Assembly: GCA_902801805.1 (NCBI GenBank)
Contig: CADCJP010000001.1
Location: forward strand, 20,612 to 84,611
Origin: an uncultured Erysipelotrichaceae bacterium
GTDB lineage: Bacteria > Bacillota_I > Bacilli_A > RFN20 > CAG-826
Direction: 5' to 3'
Length of the DNA stretch: 64,000 nt
Shown here in pieces: positions 9,331 through 20,300 of the stretch; positions within the stretch are counted from its first letter, which is position 1; the number at the start of each line of letters is the position of its first letter. The notes beneath the pieces were generated by a model. That model had not been told where the DNA came from. It ran no database searches and saw nothing but the letters and a program-made list of their open reading frames with translations. Both the position numbers and the translations under genes were made by a program.

Positions 9331-10383
9331 TTACTTCTTCGCCCCCATTCTAATTCTTGGATCAATGAATCCGTAAGATAAGTCTAATAAGATACCGGCA
9401 AGTAAACCGAATGTGGTAAAGATTGCCATATCAACCATTAAGACGTTATAGTCAGGATTGGCTTGATTCAAAGATTCAATATACAAACTGCCGATGCCAG
9501 GAATGCCATACAATTTTTCCAAAATCATGGAACCACCGAAAATACCTAAGAATTCGGAGAGAATCATTGGAAGAATTGGCACGAACGCATTTCTTAAAGC
9601 GTGACGGACAATAGCTTGGTTTTTAGTTAAACCTTTTGTTCTAGCTAACAAGAGGTATTCACTAGACATGACTTCACATAATTCCGCTCTAACGTATCTG
9701 GTGTATACGCAGATAGAACCAAATGACATACTAAGAACAGGAATAATGAAAGCTTGAATTTTAATGGAAAGAGATTGATCAGGTGTCGGCCATCTAGTTG
9801 GTAACCAACCAGTTTTAAAAGCTAATAAATAGAGCATGAAAGAAATAAATACGAATCCAGGAATGGAAATGAAGACCATGACTAATGTAGAAATTGTATG
9901 GTCAGTAATTGTATTTTTCTTTAAACCAGCGATAATGCCTAAAAGAATACCTAATGGAACTGACACGAAGACAGTGACGATATTGATAGACATTGAGGTT
10001 GGTAAACGTGTAGCGATAATAGAAATCGCAGAAGCATTTGGCTTAATCGCGGTGGATCTACCCCAGTCCCATCTAGTCACGATATTGCCTAACCATGTAA
10101 AATATTGGTCCATGATTGGTTTAACGTAATAATAATGTGGGTTTGGATCGACTTCACCAGCTTGGAATACTTTTAATGGCTCACCATATTTAGGGTTTGC
10201 AGTAGCAAATTCAACGAAGTATCCTAAATCAACTTGATCACTATAGAAAGCGAAAACGACATTTTTATCAGGGGCAAAAACGTCTCTAGGTGGGAGTGCT
10301 TTGACCAAGATAAAAGTCAACGTTAAAATGATAAAAGCTGTCAAAAATGCTAGAAGAATTCTTTTAATTGAATATTTTAACAT
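9331..10383 (-). CDS. oppB: Oligopeptide ABC transporter permease OppB
   Basis: 350 residues. Inner-membrane permease pairing with OppC. The N-terminal helix follows MLKYSIKRILLAFLTAFI, then comes a periplasmic loop of about 90 residues ending WDWGRS, then five further helices. The EAA motif is EYLLLARTKGLTKNQAIVRHALRN. The family C-terminal LSYGFIDPRIRMG is present. The start at 10383 is chosen over an upstream ATG at 10434 because AGGAGA lies five to eight bases before it, and the longer version would start inside the promoter. First gene of oppBCDF. Confidence 0.92.
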   Translation of the reverse strand: MLKYSIKRILLAFLTAFIILTLTFILVKALPPRDVFAPDKNVVFAFYSDQVDLGYFVEFATANPKYGEPLKVFQAGEVDPNPHYYYVKPIMDQYFTWLGNIVTRWDWGRSTAIKPNASAISIIATRLPTSMSINIVTVFVSVPLGILLGIIAGLKKNTITDHTISTLVMVFISIPGFVFISFMLYLLAFKTGWLPTRWPTPDQSLSIKIQAFIIPVLSMSFGSICVYTRYVRAELCEVMSSEYLLLARTKGLTKNQAIVRHALRNAFVPILPMILSEFLGIFGGSMILEKLYGIPGIGSLYIESLNQANPDYNVLMVDMAIFTTFGLLAGILLDLSYGFIDPRIRMGAKK

Positions 10384-10432
10384 TGCTTTCTCCTTTCCTG
10401 CGTTTAATATAAACGCTGCTAAACTATACCAC

Positions 10433-10463
10433 AATATAGACCATTCTTCAAGAATGGTGTCAA
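10433..10463 (-). promoter_or_regulatory. opp promoter with palindromic operator in the spacer
   Basis: A consensus -35 box TTGACA (10463-10458) is followed after 17 bases by TCTATA, or after 19 by TATATT. The spacer is almost exactly filled by the perfect inverted repeat ACCATTCTTgAAGAATGGT (10458-10440, 9-bp arms, one-base centre). A dyad in this position is a classic repressor site. The regulator is not in the window as far as I can tell. Confidence 0.6.
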
Positions 10464-10524
10464 TTTAAGATTCGCTTACCTAATAAAATACTCGTTATAC
10501 CAAGATATTTTCTTCGATAAAGCA

Positions 10525-10554
10525 TAAAAAAAGCGATGCCATTGAGACATCGCT
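10525..10554 (-). terminator. Terminator of the protease/binding-protein operon
   Basis: Stem AGCGATG/CATCGCT (10554-10548 with 10538-10532), 9-base loop, then a run of T on the minus strand. It ends the four-gene transcript that starts above 21562 and isolates it from oppBCDF. Confidence 0.8.
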
Positions 10555-10585
10555 ATGTTTTTGTTAATTATTCGCTAGTCGACTA

Positions 10586-12880
10586 TTAAGCATTGAAGTA
10601 GCTTGCTGGAGCGACAAGGAAGTAGATGTGTGTACCATCGGTGTCGTATTTTGCAGTGACTTGGCAATATAAGGAACCATCAGGTACTTGTGTTAATGCA
10701 ACACCAACACCATCAGTTTCTTTTGGTTCACCACCTGTAACATAAGAGAGGTAGCTTGGGAACTTGTTAGATTCTTCAATGTAGTAGCTAAGAAGCATTA
10801 CAAGTTGACCTGTGAAGTTACTTGTCCAGTATGTAACGGATTCGCCCTTATAAACAGTATCGGATACTTTAGTAACGAAACCATAACCTGCTAATTGTTC
10901 ACCGGTCAATTTATAATCGTAGGAAGCACTAACAACATCATAGATAAGAGCAAGTGGTGTTGTTGGGGTTGGTGATGCTGGTCTTGTGTAACTGACAATA
11001 TCAACATCCATACGGATATAACCGTTAATGATATAGTATTCAATATCAATTACAAATCCTTCGTCTTCGAGTTCAACTTTATAAACGTCAATACCATTAA
11101 TTGTTTCTGTTGTGTGATCAATACCCTTTTCGGTGTATTTAGCCATAATAGCATCGAGTTGAGCTGGTAAGAATGGAGTTTCTTTTCCGTCGGCGCCTTT
11201 TTTGCCTGTACCAAAGACGAGACTGAAGTCTGCGATGTTATAGAGTTCACTATATTCGTTAGCGAGTAAGTATGGTTTATCGATAGCGTTATTGAAGTAG
11301 ACGCAGAAGGCATCTTCATCAAAGGCGTTAAATTCTGGATAAACAATACCGTGTTGGAAGTATGGAGCATCTTCTGCTGGAGATGGAGAATTGAATTGAA
11401 TGTATGCAGCATAGTCAGCAGCAAGACCACACAAGCCATCCATAACTGTTCCACTCTTTTGGTTAACCATTAATCGTTGGCCAAATTTGCCCCAACCAAA
11501 TAATGGGAAGTTACAGAATGTGGTAACGGCAAGTAACTTACCGTCTTCATCTAAACCAATTGTTAAGATTTGGAATTCGAAATAGTTGGTATCATCGTGT
11601 GACCATCTGGCATATTGTAAAATATCAGAATCTTCAGCGAAGCCTAATAATTCAACGTCGTCAGTCAAATCTTTACCATTTGTTGTTTGATAATCAAGCC
11701 ATGCTCTCCTATATAATGGATCACCATTTTCATCAGTCATAGGTTGATCGTTATCATCTAAAGCAGGAACCTTGATGTCTTCAATAGAGTCAGCATATGC
11801 GTTTAATTCGGAACGTTTAACTTTAAAGTCAGTTCTTGCTTCAAACCATTCGACATCAGTCTTTGTTGGATCGGCTTCGTTTGGAATTCCACCGACTGAT
11901 AATTCAAAGCTTAAGAAGTATGGAAGTTCAAATTCTAAATTAGCATTAGTACCAGTCCAAGCGGCTTTTTCAGCGGCTGTCCAGTCTGCTTTGTAGACAT
12001 TGACTTTGAATTCAGCAGTATCAGCACCGACTGTAACTGTAATTGTCTTTTCACCGACTGTTTCGGAATCGAAACCAGCAAGTGTATAAGCACCTTCGGC
12101 TAATGGAACTTGTGTGCCATCAGCGAATCTTTGAGCAACCACTAAACCTGTTGCATCAAATTCATCACCGACTGCATATCTAACTTTCTTTGGAGCAGTG
12201 ACAGCAATACCATCTTTACCGATAACTGTAACGGCAAATGTGGCTGTCTTTTCTTGGTATGTAACTGTGATGGTTTGAGCACCACTAACATTGGTGTCGA
12301 AACCAGATAATTCATACGCGTCTGCGGCTAAATCTTCTTTTTTGCCATTATTGAAAACGGCTTTAACTTGTAAGCCAGCGGCATCGAATGCATCACCGGC
12401 GTAGTAAGTTTTCTTTGTTGGTTCAGCAGCAATTTCAATACCTGTTAAGACAACAGCTTCGACGTTAACTTTGAATGTAGCGGTCTTAGCCATGTAAGTA
12501 ACAGTAATTGTTTTTTCACCGGCTGTTGTGGAATCGAAGCCGGATAATTCATAACCAGAGGCTAAATCTTCTTCGCCTGTGTTATAAATAGCTTTAACTT
12601 GTAAACCAGCGGCATCGAATGCGTCACCGACGAAGTAGTTTTTCTTTGTTGGTTCAGCAGCAATACGAATGCTTTGAAGTGTCTTCACTACTTGTGAAGA
12701 AGAACTTGATGATTCGCTTGATGGAGCACTTGTCGGAGCACTTGTTGGAGCACTAGATGGTTCTGAAATTGGATCAGAGGATTTTGGTGTGGAAGAACTT
12801 GAACTTGTTTTTGTGTTGCAACCCGCCAAAACGGAAACAGCTAATCCAGAAAGAACTAATAATGTTTTAAGTTTTCTCAT
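10586..12880 (-). CDS. Lipoprotein with three Ig-like (Big_3-type) domains
   Basis: 764 residues. Lipobox VLAGC with Cys21, then a Ser/Pro/Thr linker to about residue 62. Three tandem repeats of about 75 residues follow (about 66-140, 144-220, 223-297). Each has the pattern Y-x-V/A-G-D-x-F-D-A-x-G-L, then S-G-F-D, then G-x-x-T-I-T-V, as in bacterial Ig-like group 3 domains. The remaining 460 residues are not recognised. The last 100 end in a segment (THIYFLVAPASYF) that resembles the end of the interrupted collagen-like lipoprotein at 32340-33716 (QIHIEYLAAPAMYFFG). It is the last gene of the operon with the surface protease and OppA, so a surface role in substrate capture is plausible. A TATTAT box in the preceding 57 bases may be an internal promoter. 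Confidence 0.8.
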   Translation of the reverse strand: MRKLKTLLVLSGLAVSVLAGCNTKTSSSSSTPKSSDPISEPSSAPTSAPTSAPSSESSSSSSQVVKTLQSIRIAAEPTKKNYFVGDAFDAAGLQVKAIYNTGEEDLASGYELSGFDSTTAGEKTITVTYMAKTATFKVNVEAVVLTGIEIAAEPTKKTYYAGDAFDAAGLQVKAVFNNGKKEDLAADAYELSGFDTNVSGAQTITVTYQEKTATFAVTVIGKDGIAVTAPKKVRYAVGDEFDATGLVVAQRFADGTQVPLAEGAYTLAGFDSETVGEKTITVTVGADTAEFKVNVYKADWTAAEKAAWTGTNANLEFELPYFLSFELSVGGIPNEADPTKTDVEWFEARTDFKVKRSELNAYADSIEDIKVPALDDNDQPMTDENGDPLYRRAWLDYQTTNGKDLTDDVELLGFAEDSDILQYARWSHDDTNYFEFQILTIGLDEDGKLLAVTTFCNFPLFGWGKFGQRLMVNQKSGTVMDGLCGLAADYAAYIQFNSPSPAEDAPYFQHGIVYPEFNAFDEDAFCVYFNNAIDKPYLLANEYSELYNIADFSLVFGTGKKGADGKETPFLPAQLDAIMAKYTEKGIDHTTETINGIDVYKVELEDEGFVIDIEYYIINGYIRMDVDIVSYTRPASPTPTTPLALIYDVVSASYDYKLTGEQLAGYGFVTKVSDTVYKGESVTYWTSNFTGQLVMLLSYYIEESNKFPSYLSYVTGGEPKETDGVGVALTQVPDGSLYCQVTAKYDTDGTHIYFLVAPASYFNA

Positions 12881-12937
12881 TTTTTGAAACCTTCTTTCTT
12901 AGAAAATAAATTTTGCTTATATAATACGCTCTTTTTT

Positions 12938-14278
12938 CTAAAGGTCAAATAAGTTATCAACCTCAGAATAGGCTTTTTGTTGTTCAGTGTCTGGAACGAA
13001 GATGAATTTATCTCTGTTTTCTTCTGTGATTCTTTCATAGTAATGATCGATATCATAGACTTCTTTGTATTCATCATCACCAATCTTATATGTTGTAACA
13101 CCATGGTTGTAGTAACCTAACAATTTATTGTCTCTAATTGTGAAAACAATATTGTATGTGGTTGGTGTTGGTGTGCCATAAGGAATACCATAGTTTGATT
13201 CATCTTCTTGAGTAGCTTTATCATCAAAGGTGATTTTGATGCCAAATAATGCAGTATCTTTGGCGGCTATTTCTTCTTCATCAACAACTGCACCAAAATA
13301 GATTGGGAAGACATTACTGTATTTGCTGATTTGATAATCAAGAGCACTCTCTAATTTGCAGTTACTCATTGTGTTAGTGAAGATTTCTCTACCACTAGTG
13401 AACATATTATCCAAGATATCTAAGACTGGGGTGATTCTTGCTTGTCCAAGATAGGAAGTCATAGAAACAGGGAAACGTGTTTTTACGCCTGAAACGTTAT
13501 GATAGACGGTAGTATCAAAGAATTCGTTATTATGGAAAATCCAATCGTAGTTTTTGAAAGAGATTGCACCATCGTCTGTTTTGATATCACCATCAGTTTC
13601 ATAAAGACGGAAGTAACCTTCTGTTTTGCTACAAACAAAGTTTTGATCCCATGCCTTGTACATATGGAGGCTACCATTTTTGTAGACACTCTTTTCATAT
13701 AATTCATGGTCAACGATTTCATTTAAGCCCTTTTCATCAACAGCGCTTAAAGCGGTGACAGTGGCTTTTGTTGTTCTTTGTCTAACAGCGGAGAAAACGT
13801 AAACAGGGACTGATTGTTTGAGTTCTGGATGGTTTTTATCGCTGACTTCAAGAACAGTTTCACCTTGAGCGACACCAACAACGTTACCTTCAGCATCAAC
13901 AGTGGCGATATTTGTATCTTTAATCTTATATTCAAGGTTATTTGCAGGGCTGAGCGCGCGAGCTAAACCTCTAATATTAGAAGAAACACTTGGTTCTTCG
14001 CCAACAGAGACACTGATGTATCTGTGGTTGAGGAGCAGCTCATTACCGAAAGCTGCTTCCCCTTTAATTTCTGTTTCAGATTCCTTATTAGGAAGGACAA
14101 TATCTGTGTTTTCTGGCGCCACAGGACCTGATGGGACGCTAGAAGTAGATGTAGGAGCTGAGGAAGGAATTGAAGATTCTGGAGCCTCAGTAGATGCTGT
14201 TGAGGATGTTTTAGTATTACATGCCGCAAGTGAAGCAATGGATACTAATGAAAGGAATAAAACTTTATTCAATTTCAT
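12938..14278 (-). CDS. Lipoprotein with one Big_2 Ig-like domain
   Basis: 446 residues. Lipobox SLAAC with Cys20, Ser/Thr/Pro linker to about residue 55, and a Big_2-type domain at about 88-155 (NNLEYKIKDTNIATVDAEG then GVAQGETVLEVSD). The remaining 290 residues contain many aromatic residues and short beta-like segments. I recognise no family. AGGAGG lies nine bases before the ATG and starts one base after the OppA stop, so the gene is translated from the same mRNA as OppA and the protease. It is probably an accessory surface protein of the peptide-uptake system, by context only. Confidence 0.75.
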   Translation of the reverse strand: MKLNKVLFLSLVSIASLAACNTKTSSTASTEAPESSIPSSAPTSTSSVPSGPVAPENTDIVLPNKESETEIKGEAAFGNELLLNHRYISVSVGEEPSVSSNIRGLARALSPANNLEYKIKDTNIATVDAEGNVVGVAQGETVLEVSDKNHPELKQSVPVYVFSAVRQRTTKATVTALSAVDEKGLNEIVDHELYEKSVYKNGSLHMYKAWDQNFVCSKTEGYFRLYETDGDIKTDDGAISFKNYDWIFHNNEFFDTTVYHNVSGVKTRFPVSMTSYLGQARITPVLDILDNMFTSGREIFTNTMSNCKLESALDYQISKYSNVFPIYFGAVVDEEEIAAKDTALFGIKITFDDKATQEDESNYGIPYGTPTPTTYNIVFTIRDNKLLGYYNHGVTTYKIGDDEYKEVYDIDHYYERITEENRDKFIFVPDTEQQKAYSEVDNLFDL

Positions 14279-14293
14279 AGGTCGTTTCCTCCT

Positions 14294-17200
14294 TTAGTCA
14301 TTTTTCCAAGCAGCCTTGTTCTTAGCAGCGGTAACAGTGTTTTCTGTTGGGCTACCAAATTTATTAGTTGCTGGATCTTTAATTCTTAAATCGTAAACGA
14401 GTTCGATTGTCCAGTATCTATCGTAGTTATCAACGACAAATGGAGCTGGATCGTAGTTTTTCTTATCTTCATCATCAATCTTTTGAGCTCTCATGATTTC
14501 TAATCTGATAGCGTCAGCTGTTGCGGCATCGATGCTGATTGAGTAACTGCCATCTTCGTTTGGTTTGATGGATGGGTTCTTTTCTAAATCAACAAGGAGA
14601 TATGTTTGACCATAGTAGACATAGATACTGATACGTTTTAATTTCAAATCAATGGAGTCGTGTTGGAAGAATTCCGCAGTCACTTTGAAGTTTGCACCAT
14701 TGTTGAAGTCATAAGATGTACCGTAATCCATGTAGGCAATCCTAACGGATTTAATGAATTTACCATTTTCAACAACACCGCCGTGGTCAGCGACTGCCCA
14801 TAAGGCATCGAATGACCAAATATTATCGTTGTAGATGATTGGTGTATCAGGATCAACGACAGATGTATCGGTACCCCAGTTAAGTGTGAAGCCAGAGGAG
14901 TTATCACTCTTTAAGACTTCTAAGAAGTTTAATGGGTTATAAGTGTTACCACTAATAGCACCGAATGCTAAGTCGAATTGACCTTTCATCATGTATTCGT
15001 TGTAAACTTCTTGCCAGTTCTTAACAGCATTTTGTTCAACTTCAAGTTTGACTAAACCATCAGCAACTCTCTTATCATTGAAAGCTGTTTCGAAGTAGTT
15101 CTTAATTTCATTACCATAATCAGTAAGGTCTGTTTCATACATCCATCTGATATGGATTTTGATAATTGTTGGCTTAGAAGTTGATGGACCTTTGACGATA
15201 GCCTTGCTCTTGACTAATTCATCAACAGCGGCTTGGAAGCTAATGACAGCTTTGTCATAGGAATAACCATATAAGGATTTACCAGCATCATCGTAGACTT
15301 GATATGCTGCAACGGCTTCTTTATGAGCTTCTGTATCGTTATAGGAGACACCTTTTTCTGGGTCAGCTAAGTAGGAATCAGCAAAGTAGTTGATAGATGG
15401 GTTAACACCACGGTTATCCGCGAATTGTTGACGGTTGATGGAATAGAATAAACCTTTTAAGAAGTTATCATTACTCATCCAAGGTTTAACATCCCAAGTA
15501 GAACCTGCTGGGTTGATTTTACCAACGCCTTTTTTGAATAAGCTGTCCCATGTAGCTTGGTCACAAGAGTTGACGTTTAATTTGAATGTGGAATCGCCTC
15601 TTGTTTGATAAACGCCTGGTTTATTGACTTCGTCTTGGAGGTGTTTATATGGAATGGAGCAGTTATCGAGTAAGCCAGCATTGAATTGATCATAAATCGC
15701 GTCAGCGTTGCTAGAAGCATCGATAACGATTAACTTAAGACCTGGAATGTTGTATCTACCAGCTTCGTTATATGTATCATTTCTCTTGAAAGTGATATCT
15801 TGACCTTCATGCCATTGTTCTAACATGAATGGACCAACGGATAATGTCATATCCATGATTTTACCAGAGTGGCTACCTAAGGAAGAATGGTCAGTGAATG
15901 TACCATATCTCTTAGCACCATCCGCGAGAGAACCGGCGCCAATGGCGTTAATGAATTCTTCGCACATAGGTGATAATAAATTAGAAGATAATTGATACAT
16001 AGCAGTGAATCTATCGATAGCGTTAACTAATTCGATTTCAATGTAGTCACTGTTATTTGTATTATCATGACCTGTTGCAATACCTAAATCGCCATTTTGT
16101 TTCATGTTGTTCCAAGTATTTAATTCTTGGACATTATCGGCATTTTCGGTCTTGTTATAGTAAGACATGGCGCCTTTAATACCATAGGAGGTATCGTAAG
16201 CCATTTCTTTACCACGTGATTGTTTGTGTTTACCAGTGAGGATGAAACGATAAGCGAATTCGTAGTCATCGATTGTGATTGGTCTACGATCGAATGTGTG
16301 ACCTTCCCATGGGTTACCTTGATAACGGAAATAAACGTCGCCTGTTTTGACATAAATTCTCCATCTCTTGTATAAACCGACTGGGTTTGGATCATCTTCA
16401 CCCATTTTAACTTCTTCAAATGTACCGTCGTTATCCTTATCGTACATTGGAATTGGTCTATCAAAGTCTTTGGAAACACCATTCTTGTCCTTAACTGTGT
16501 TTTGGGCAAGAACTGGGTACCAAACATAACCATTTTTGGTTTTGTTCATCTTTGTGCCCCAGTAGGAAGCTGTGATATAGCCTTCTAAACTGGAGACTTG
16601 GCTACCTGAGTCATTTCTGGCATTGATTGTGCCTGGGTCAGAAGAGGTAGCGGAGTGTAAATAACCACGGTGATCAGGATTACTTTCTTTATCAGCTGGC
16701 ATATCATATTTGAGTGTACCTTCGGTTAATAAACCAAAGCCATAACCAGTGATGTATTCTGTGGTTGGTAATTGAACACGATCAGCATATTTAACATAAC
16801 CACCATTTTCGAAAAGGGTGATACCTGTTAAATGTTGATCCATGGCATATTTTTCTAATTTGCCAAGGATTTCTGTTCTTGTTGCAATAGCTGTGTCACC
16901 GGAAGAAGAGGCATAGTTGAAACCACCATTAGCTAAAACTGCTTGAGTAATGTTAAGTGAAACAGTTCTAGAAACTTTGTGTGTCTCTTCATTGATTGTG
17001 ATTGTTGTTTGACCTTTGGCAACAGCAGTCACAAGACCTGTTTCGTTAACACTAGCGATTTCAGGATTTTTAGAAATGTATTTGAAGGATCTTGGTGCTT
17101 CACCAGGATTTGTTTCTTCAATATTGATTTGTGCAGTTTCACCGACGTTTAAGTTTTTTCTCACTGAAGCAGTGAAAGAATAATCTTCAACTGGTTGAGT

Positions 17201-17320
17201 ATCTGGTGTACTTGTAGCGTCAGGACCACTGGTTGTATTACCGCCTGGGTTACAACCAATTAAGGCGCCCAAGGACAATAAACTAGCGACGGTAATTATA
17301 AGTGCGTGTTTCTTTTTCAT
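14294..17320 (-). CDS. oppA: Oligopeptide-binding lipoprotein, OppA-like, with N-terminal Big_2 domain
   Basis: 1008 residues, nearly twice a usual OppA. Lipobox ALIGC with Cys23. A Big_2 domain (about 48-126) has SKNPEIASVNETGLVTAVAKG. The SBP_bac_5 fold runs from about 180 to 860, with ITIDDYEFAYRFILTG, FKRNDTYN and LKLIVIDASSNADAIYDQFNAG, which are typical of peptide-binding proteins. The C-terminal 130 residues are extra. It delivers peptides to OppBCDF. It starts three bases after the protease stop. Its Shine-Dalgarno GGAGGT lies inside the last codons of the protease gene, so the two are coupled. No second OppA is seen in the window. Confidence 0.88.
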   Translation of the reverse strand: MKKKHALIITVASLLSLGALIGCNPGGNTTSGPDATSTPDTQPVEDYSFTASVRKNLNVGETAQINIEETNPGEAPRSFKYISKNPEIASVNETGLVTAVAKGQTTITINEETHKVSRTVSLNITQAVLANGGFNYASSSGDTAIATRTEILGKLEKYAMDQHLTGITLFENGGYVKYADRVQLPTTEYITGYGFGLLTEGTLKYDMPADKESNPDHRGYLHSATSSDPGTINARNDSGSQVSSLEGYITASYWGTKMNKTKNGYVWYPVLAQNTVKDKNGVSKDFDRPIPMYDKDNDGTFEEVKMGEDDPNPVGLYKRWRIYVKTGDVYFRYQGNPWEGHTFDRRPITIDDYEFAYRFILTGKHKQSRGKEMAYDTSYGIKGAMSYYNKTENADNVQELNTWNNMKQNGDLGIATGHDNTNNSDYIEIELVNAIDRFTAMYQLSSNLLSPMCEEFINAIGAGSLADGAKRYGTFTDHSSLGSHSGKIMDMTLSVGPFMLEQWHEGQDITFKRNDTYNEAGRYNIPGLKLIVIDASSNADAIYDQFNAGLLDNCSIPYKHLQDEVNKPGVYQTRGDSTFKLNVNSCDQATWDSLFKKGVGKINPAGSTWDVKPWMSNDNFLKGLFYSINRQQFADNRGVNPSINYFADSYLADPEKGVSYNDTEAHKEAVAAYQVYDDAGKSLYGYSYDKAVISFQAAVDELVKSKAIVKGPSTSKPTIIKIHIRWMYETDLTDYGNEIKNYFETAFNDKRVADGLVKLEVEQNAVKNWQEVYNEYMMKGQFDLAFGAISGNTYNPLNFLEVLKSDNSSGFTLNWGTDTSVVDPDTPIIYNDNIWSFDALWAVADHGGVVENGKFIKSVRIAYMDYGTSYDFNNGANFKVTAEFFQHDSIDLKLKRISIYVYYGQTYLLVDLEKNPSIKPNEDGSYSISIDAATADAIRLEIMRAQKIDDEDKKNYDPAPFVVDNYDRYWTIELVYDLRIKDPATNKFGSPTENTVTAAKNKAAWKND

Positions 17321-17323
17321 ATA

Positions 17324-20300
17324 CTATTTACCTCCTTCTTTTCTTCTCTTAAGGAATAGTACTGCTGCACCCATTAAAGCTGGGATAGCAACGATTGTGC
17401 TCACGGCTACGATTGCACCTTTACAGCCTTTCTTGGCTGGAGCGGCTGGTTCGGAGCTTGATTCTGCTGGAGCAGAAGAGCTTGGAGCGGAAGAATCTGG
17501 GATTTCCACTTCTTCGACTGGTTCTTCTGGTTTTGGATCTTCGTAGATTGGTTCTCCTGTTGCAGCATACTTAGTTAATTTAAGGTTGCTATTAATTGCA
17601 ACGGTTTCACCATTGAGAGTATCAACGAATGTTACTTTATTATCAGCAGAGACTGTGAAGTCATAATTTGTTTCAATGCCTTCGCCTTGGACGATTGTAT
17701 AGCCAGCAGCGAAGCTCTTTTCATTATTCATATGGATAATGGCACCAACTTCACCTCTAGCATAGTCACCAGCGGCAACGTATAATCTCTTACTTTGTAA
17801 GCCTTCGGATAATGCATCAATGCATCTATCAACGAATGCTTTAGTTTCATCGATATAGTATTTGTTGAGTTGGCTATCATAGTTAACTTCAACATAGTTA
17901 TAACCAAGAATAGCGTAAGAGAGTTTTGCGTCTTCGAGATAGATTCTCACGCGGTTTTCGCCATTCTTTCTATATTGAGCAATGCTAGAAACGACTGGGG
18001 CTTCAGAGTCAATATTCATGTTGTATGACTTGCTGACCCATGTATTTGTAGCAGCTAATTGATAGTTGAATGTTAATTCGTATTGGCCGCTTGGGAATCT
18101 TTCGCCTGTTGTCTCATCATATAATGGGACGATAGCGTAAGCTCTATGGGAGACGTAACCACCACCTAAGTAGTCAACGTGTGATTTCCATAAGGCCCAT
18201 TTATCAGCGGTATCACCACTGAGCATATCCGATAAAGCAGATGTATAAACGGCTTTACCTGTTTCTTTATTTGTGATTGTAAAGAAGTTTTCTTTAACTG
18301 ATCTCAAAATGAATTGTTGGATAATCATTGTGTTGGTCTTATTACCACCGACATAAATGTTATCTTTAGCGTTTTCGAGGTATTCACCACTGACTGCATC
18401 TGTACCGACACTGCGGAAACCAGGTAAATCAGTGAACGCTAAGTCATTGGTTAAGACTTTATCGGTATTGATGGAATCTGGAGATTCAGCATAACCAGCA
18501 ACAATCATGGATTCCATGTTGGCTTGGTCTTTACCGACTAAGGACTTAGCAATGTCGTTAACCAAATATGATGGATAGACTTTTGTTGGATCCTTTTCGA
18601 AGTTGAATGGTTCAGAAACAGGAGCCTTTTCATAACTGGCATCTGGATTCTTATCAGCACCAGCGTAGAAGCCTAAGTATGGGATGGATAAGTCTTCATG
18701 GCCATCAGTACTTGTTAATGTCACGAAGCCTTCAATCATACAACCATATTCATAAACAGCTAAGATTTTGCTCTTTTCTTCTTCTGTTAAAGAATAAGGA
18801 TTAATTGTCACTGTGGTTTCACCTGGATTAACGGTCACTGTTTGACCAGTAATATTGGCGATTTCAACGTCCATTGTGGATTGAGCTGTGTAGCTTGGAA
18901 GTGGATCCCAGCTAACGCCGTTTGTTGCGGAGTTATAGTAATAACCCTTAGCAATAATTGTCTTCTTGGATTGGACGGTACCAGCACCGATGGCAATTCT
19001 ATTGTCTTGGTCGAATTGATAATCTTCGGCGGTCTTATAGTATTCAATATCTTTGCCAGCATAGAAGGCATCTTTGAATGCCACATCACCAGCGGCTGTG
19101 ACCACTCTCTTTAATTGAGGATCGTAGAATTTCATACCACTGAAGTTATCGATTTTTTCAACGGAACCTTTGAAATTGTATTCTTTGGTAACGATATCAT
19201 TTGGATGCGCGATAGCTGGTCTCATAACTGTTAATGTAGCGTTATAATTTCTAGCTTGATCGCTTTCGTTATGTGCTAAGAATGATAACTTAATATCACC
19301 TTTGGCGATATCTTCGCTATATCTTAAGGCAATTTTGGCCTTAGCGGTTTTATTACCGTTAAGATCAAGACCTTCAAGATAAACGTCTGTTCTTAATGCA
19401 CCACCGAGGTCGGTCATACCAGCACCTTGGATTCTTGGTGATGTAAGAGTTTTCTTATTATCTTCTGGGTTAGCAACAAAATCGTTCATTGGATCAGCTG
19501 TAGACATTAATCTCATATTGATTGTGTCTTTATAGGCATCAATTTGAGCTTGTTCTTCGTCTGTAATATTACGATTTGCAGCTTTAGCAGCTTGATAAAT
19601 TGGAGCGGTAACTTCTGAGGCCATCACGGATTGGGCACCAGCAAAGTTAGGCGCGGACATAGATGTACCACTTAAGTATTGGTAACATTTATTCTTATTT
19701 TCTGGTAAATCCCGTGCAGACTTTGGAATGTTTGTCATCGCGTGTTCTGGGACAGCACCTCTGATGTTGTCGCCTGGAGCGGTGATTTCTGGTTTTAAGT
19801 CTAAATCGAATGTTGCACCGTCAGTGGAGAATGTGCTAGTTGTGAACTTAGCTGGGTTATCACTGACTTGTTTGTTGATAATTGTGAATGTACCAGAACG
19901 TTTTGATTCAAAGAATGGTTTATCTTTATAAAGAACGAGAACGCATGGGATTGTTGGATTGAAGCCATCACCGAAGCTACAACGGAAGTTGAAGCTGGAA
20001 GCGGTTGGGTCGTTGTTAATGATAACAATGGCTTTGGCTTTCTTACTCACGGCAGTAGCGTATTTATCAGCGAATGATGTACTACCACGGTTGACGACAA
20101 CAACTTTTCTTGCGGCATCAATACCTTCATAGTCAGCGGAAGTACCAAATCCTGGGATATAAACCCATGGCATTGGTTCGCCGGCATAGATACTTGCCAT
20201 ACGAATTTCTTCTTCGTAATCATCATCAAAACCTTCTCTATTAACGATTTGGTCATCGAAAGCGATGTTTTCGTTATCGATTTGGAAAGCGTTTTCGTAG

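Noticed and set aside
9330..9365. Upstream TTG start for oppC (12 extra residues overlapping oppB)
   Set aside because: The ATG at 9329 fits the one-to-two-base spacing used throughout this operon, and the extra residues are only the oppB tail in another frame.
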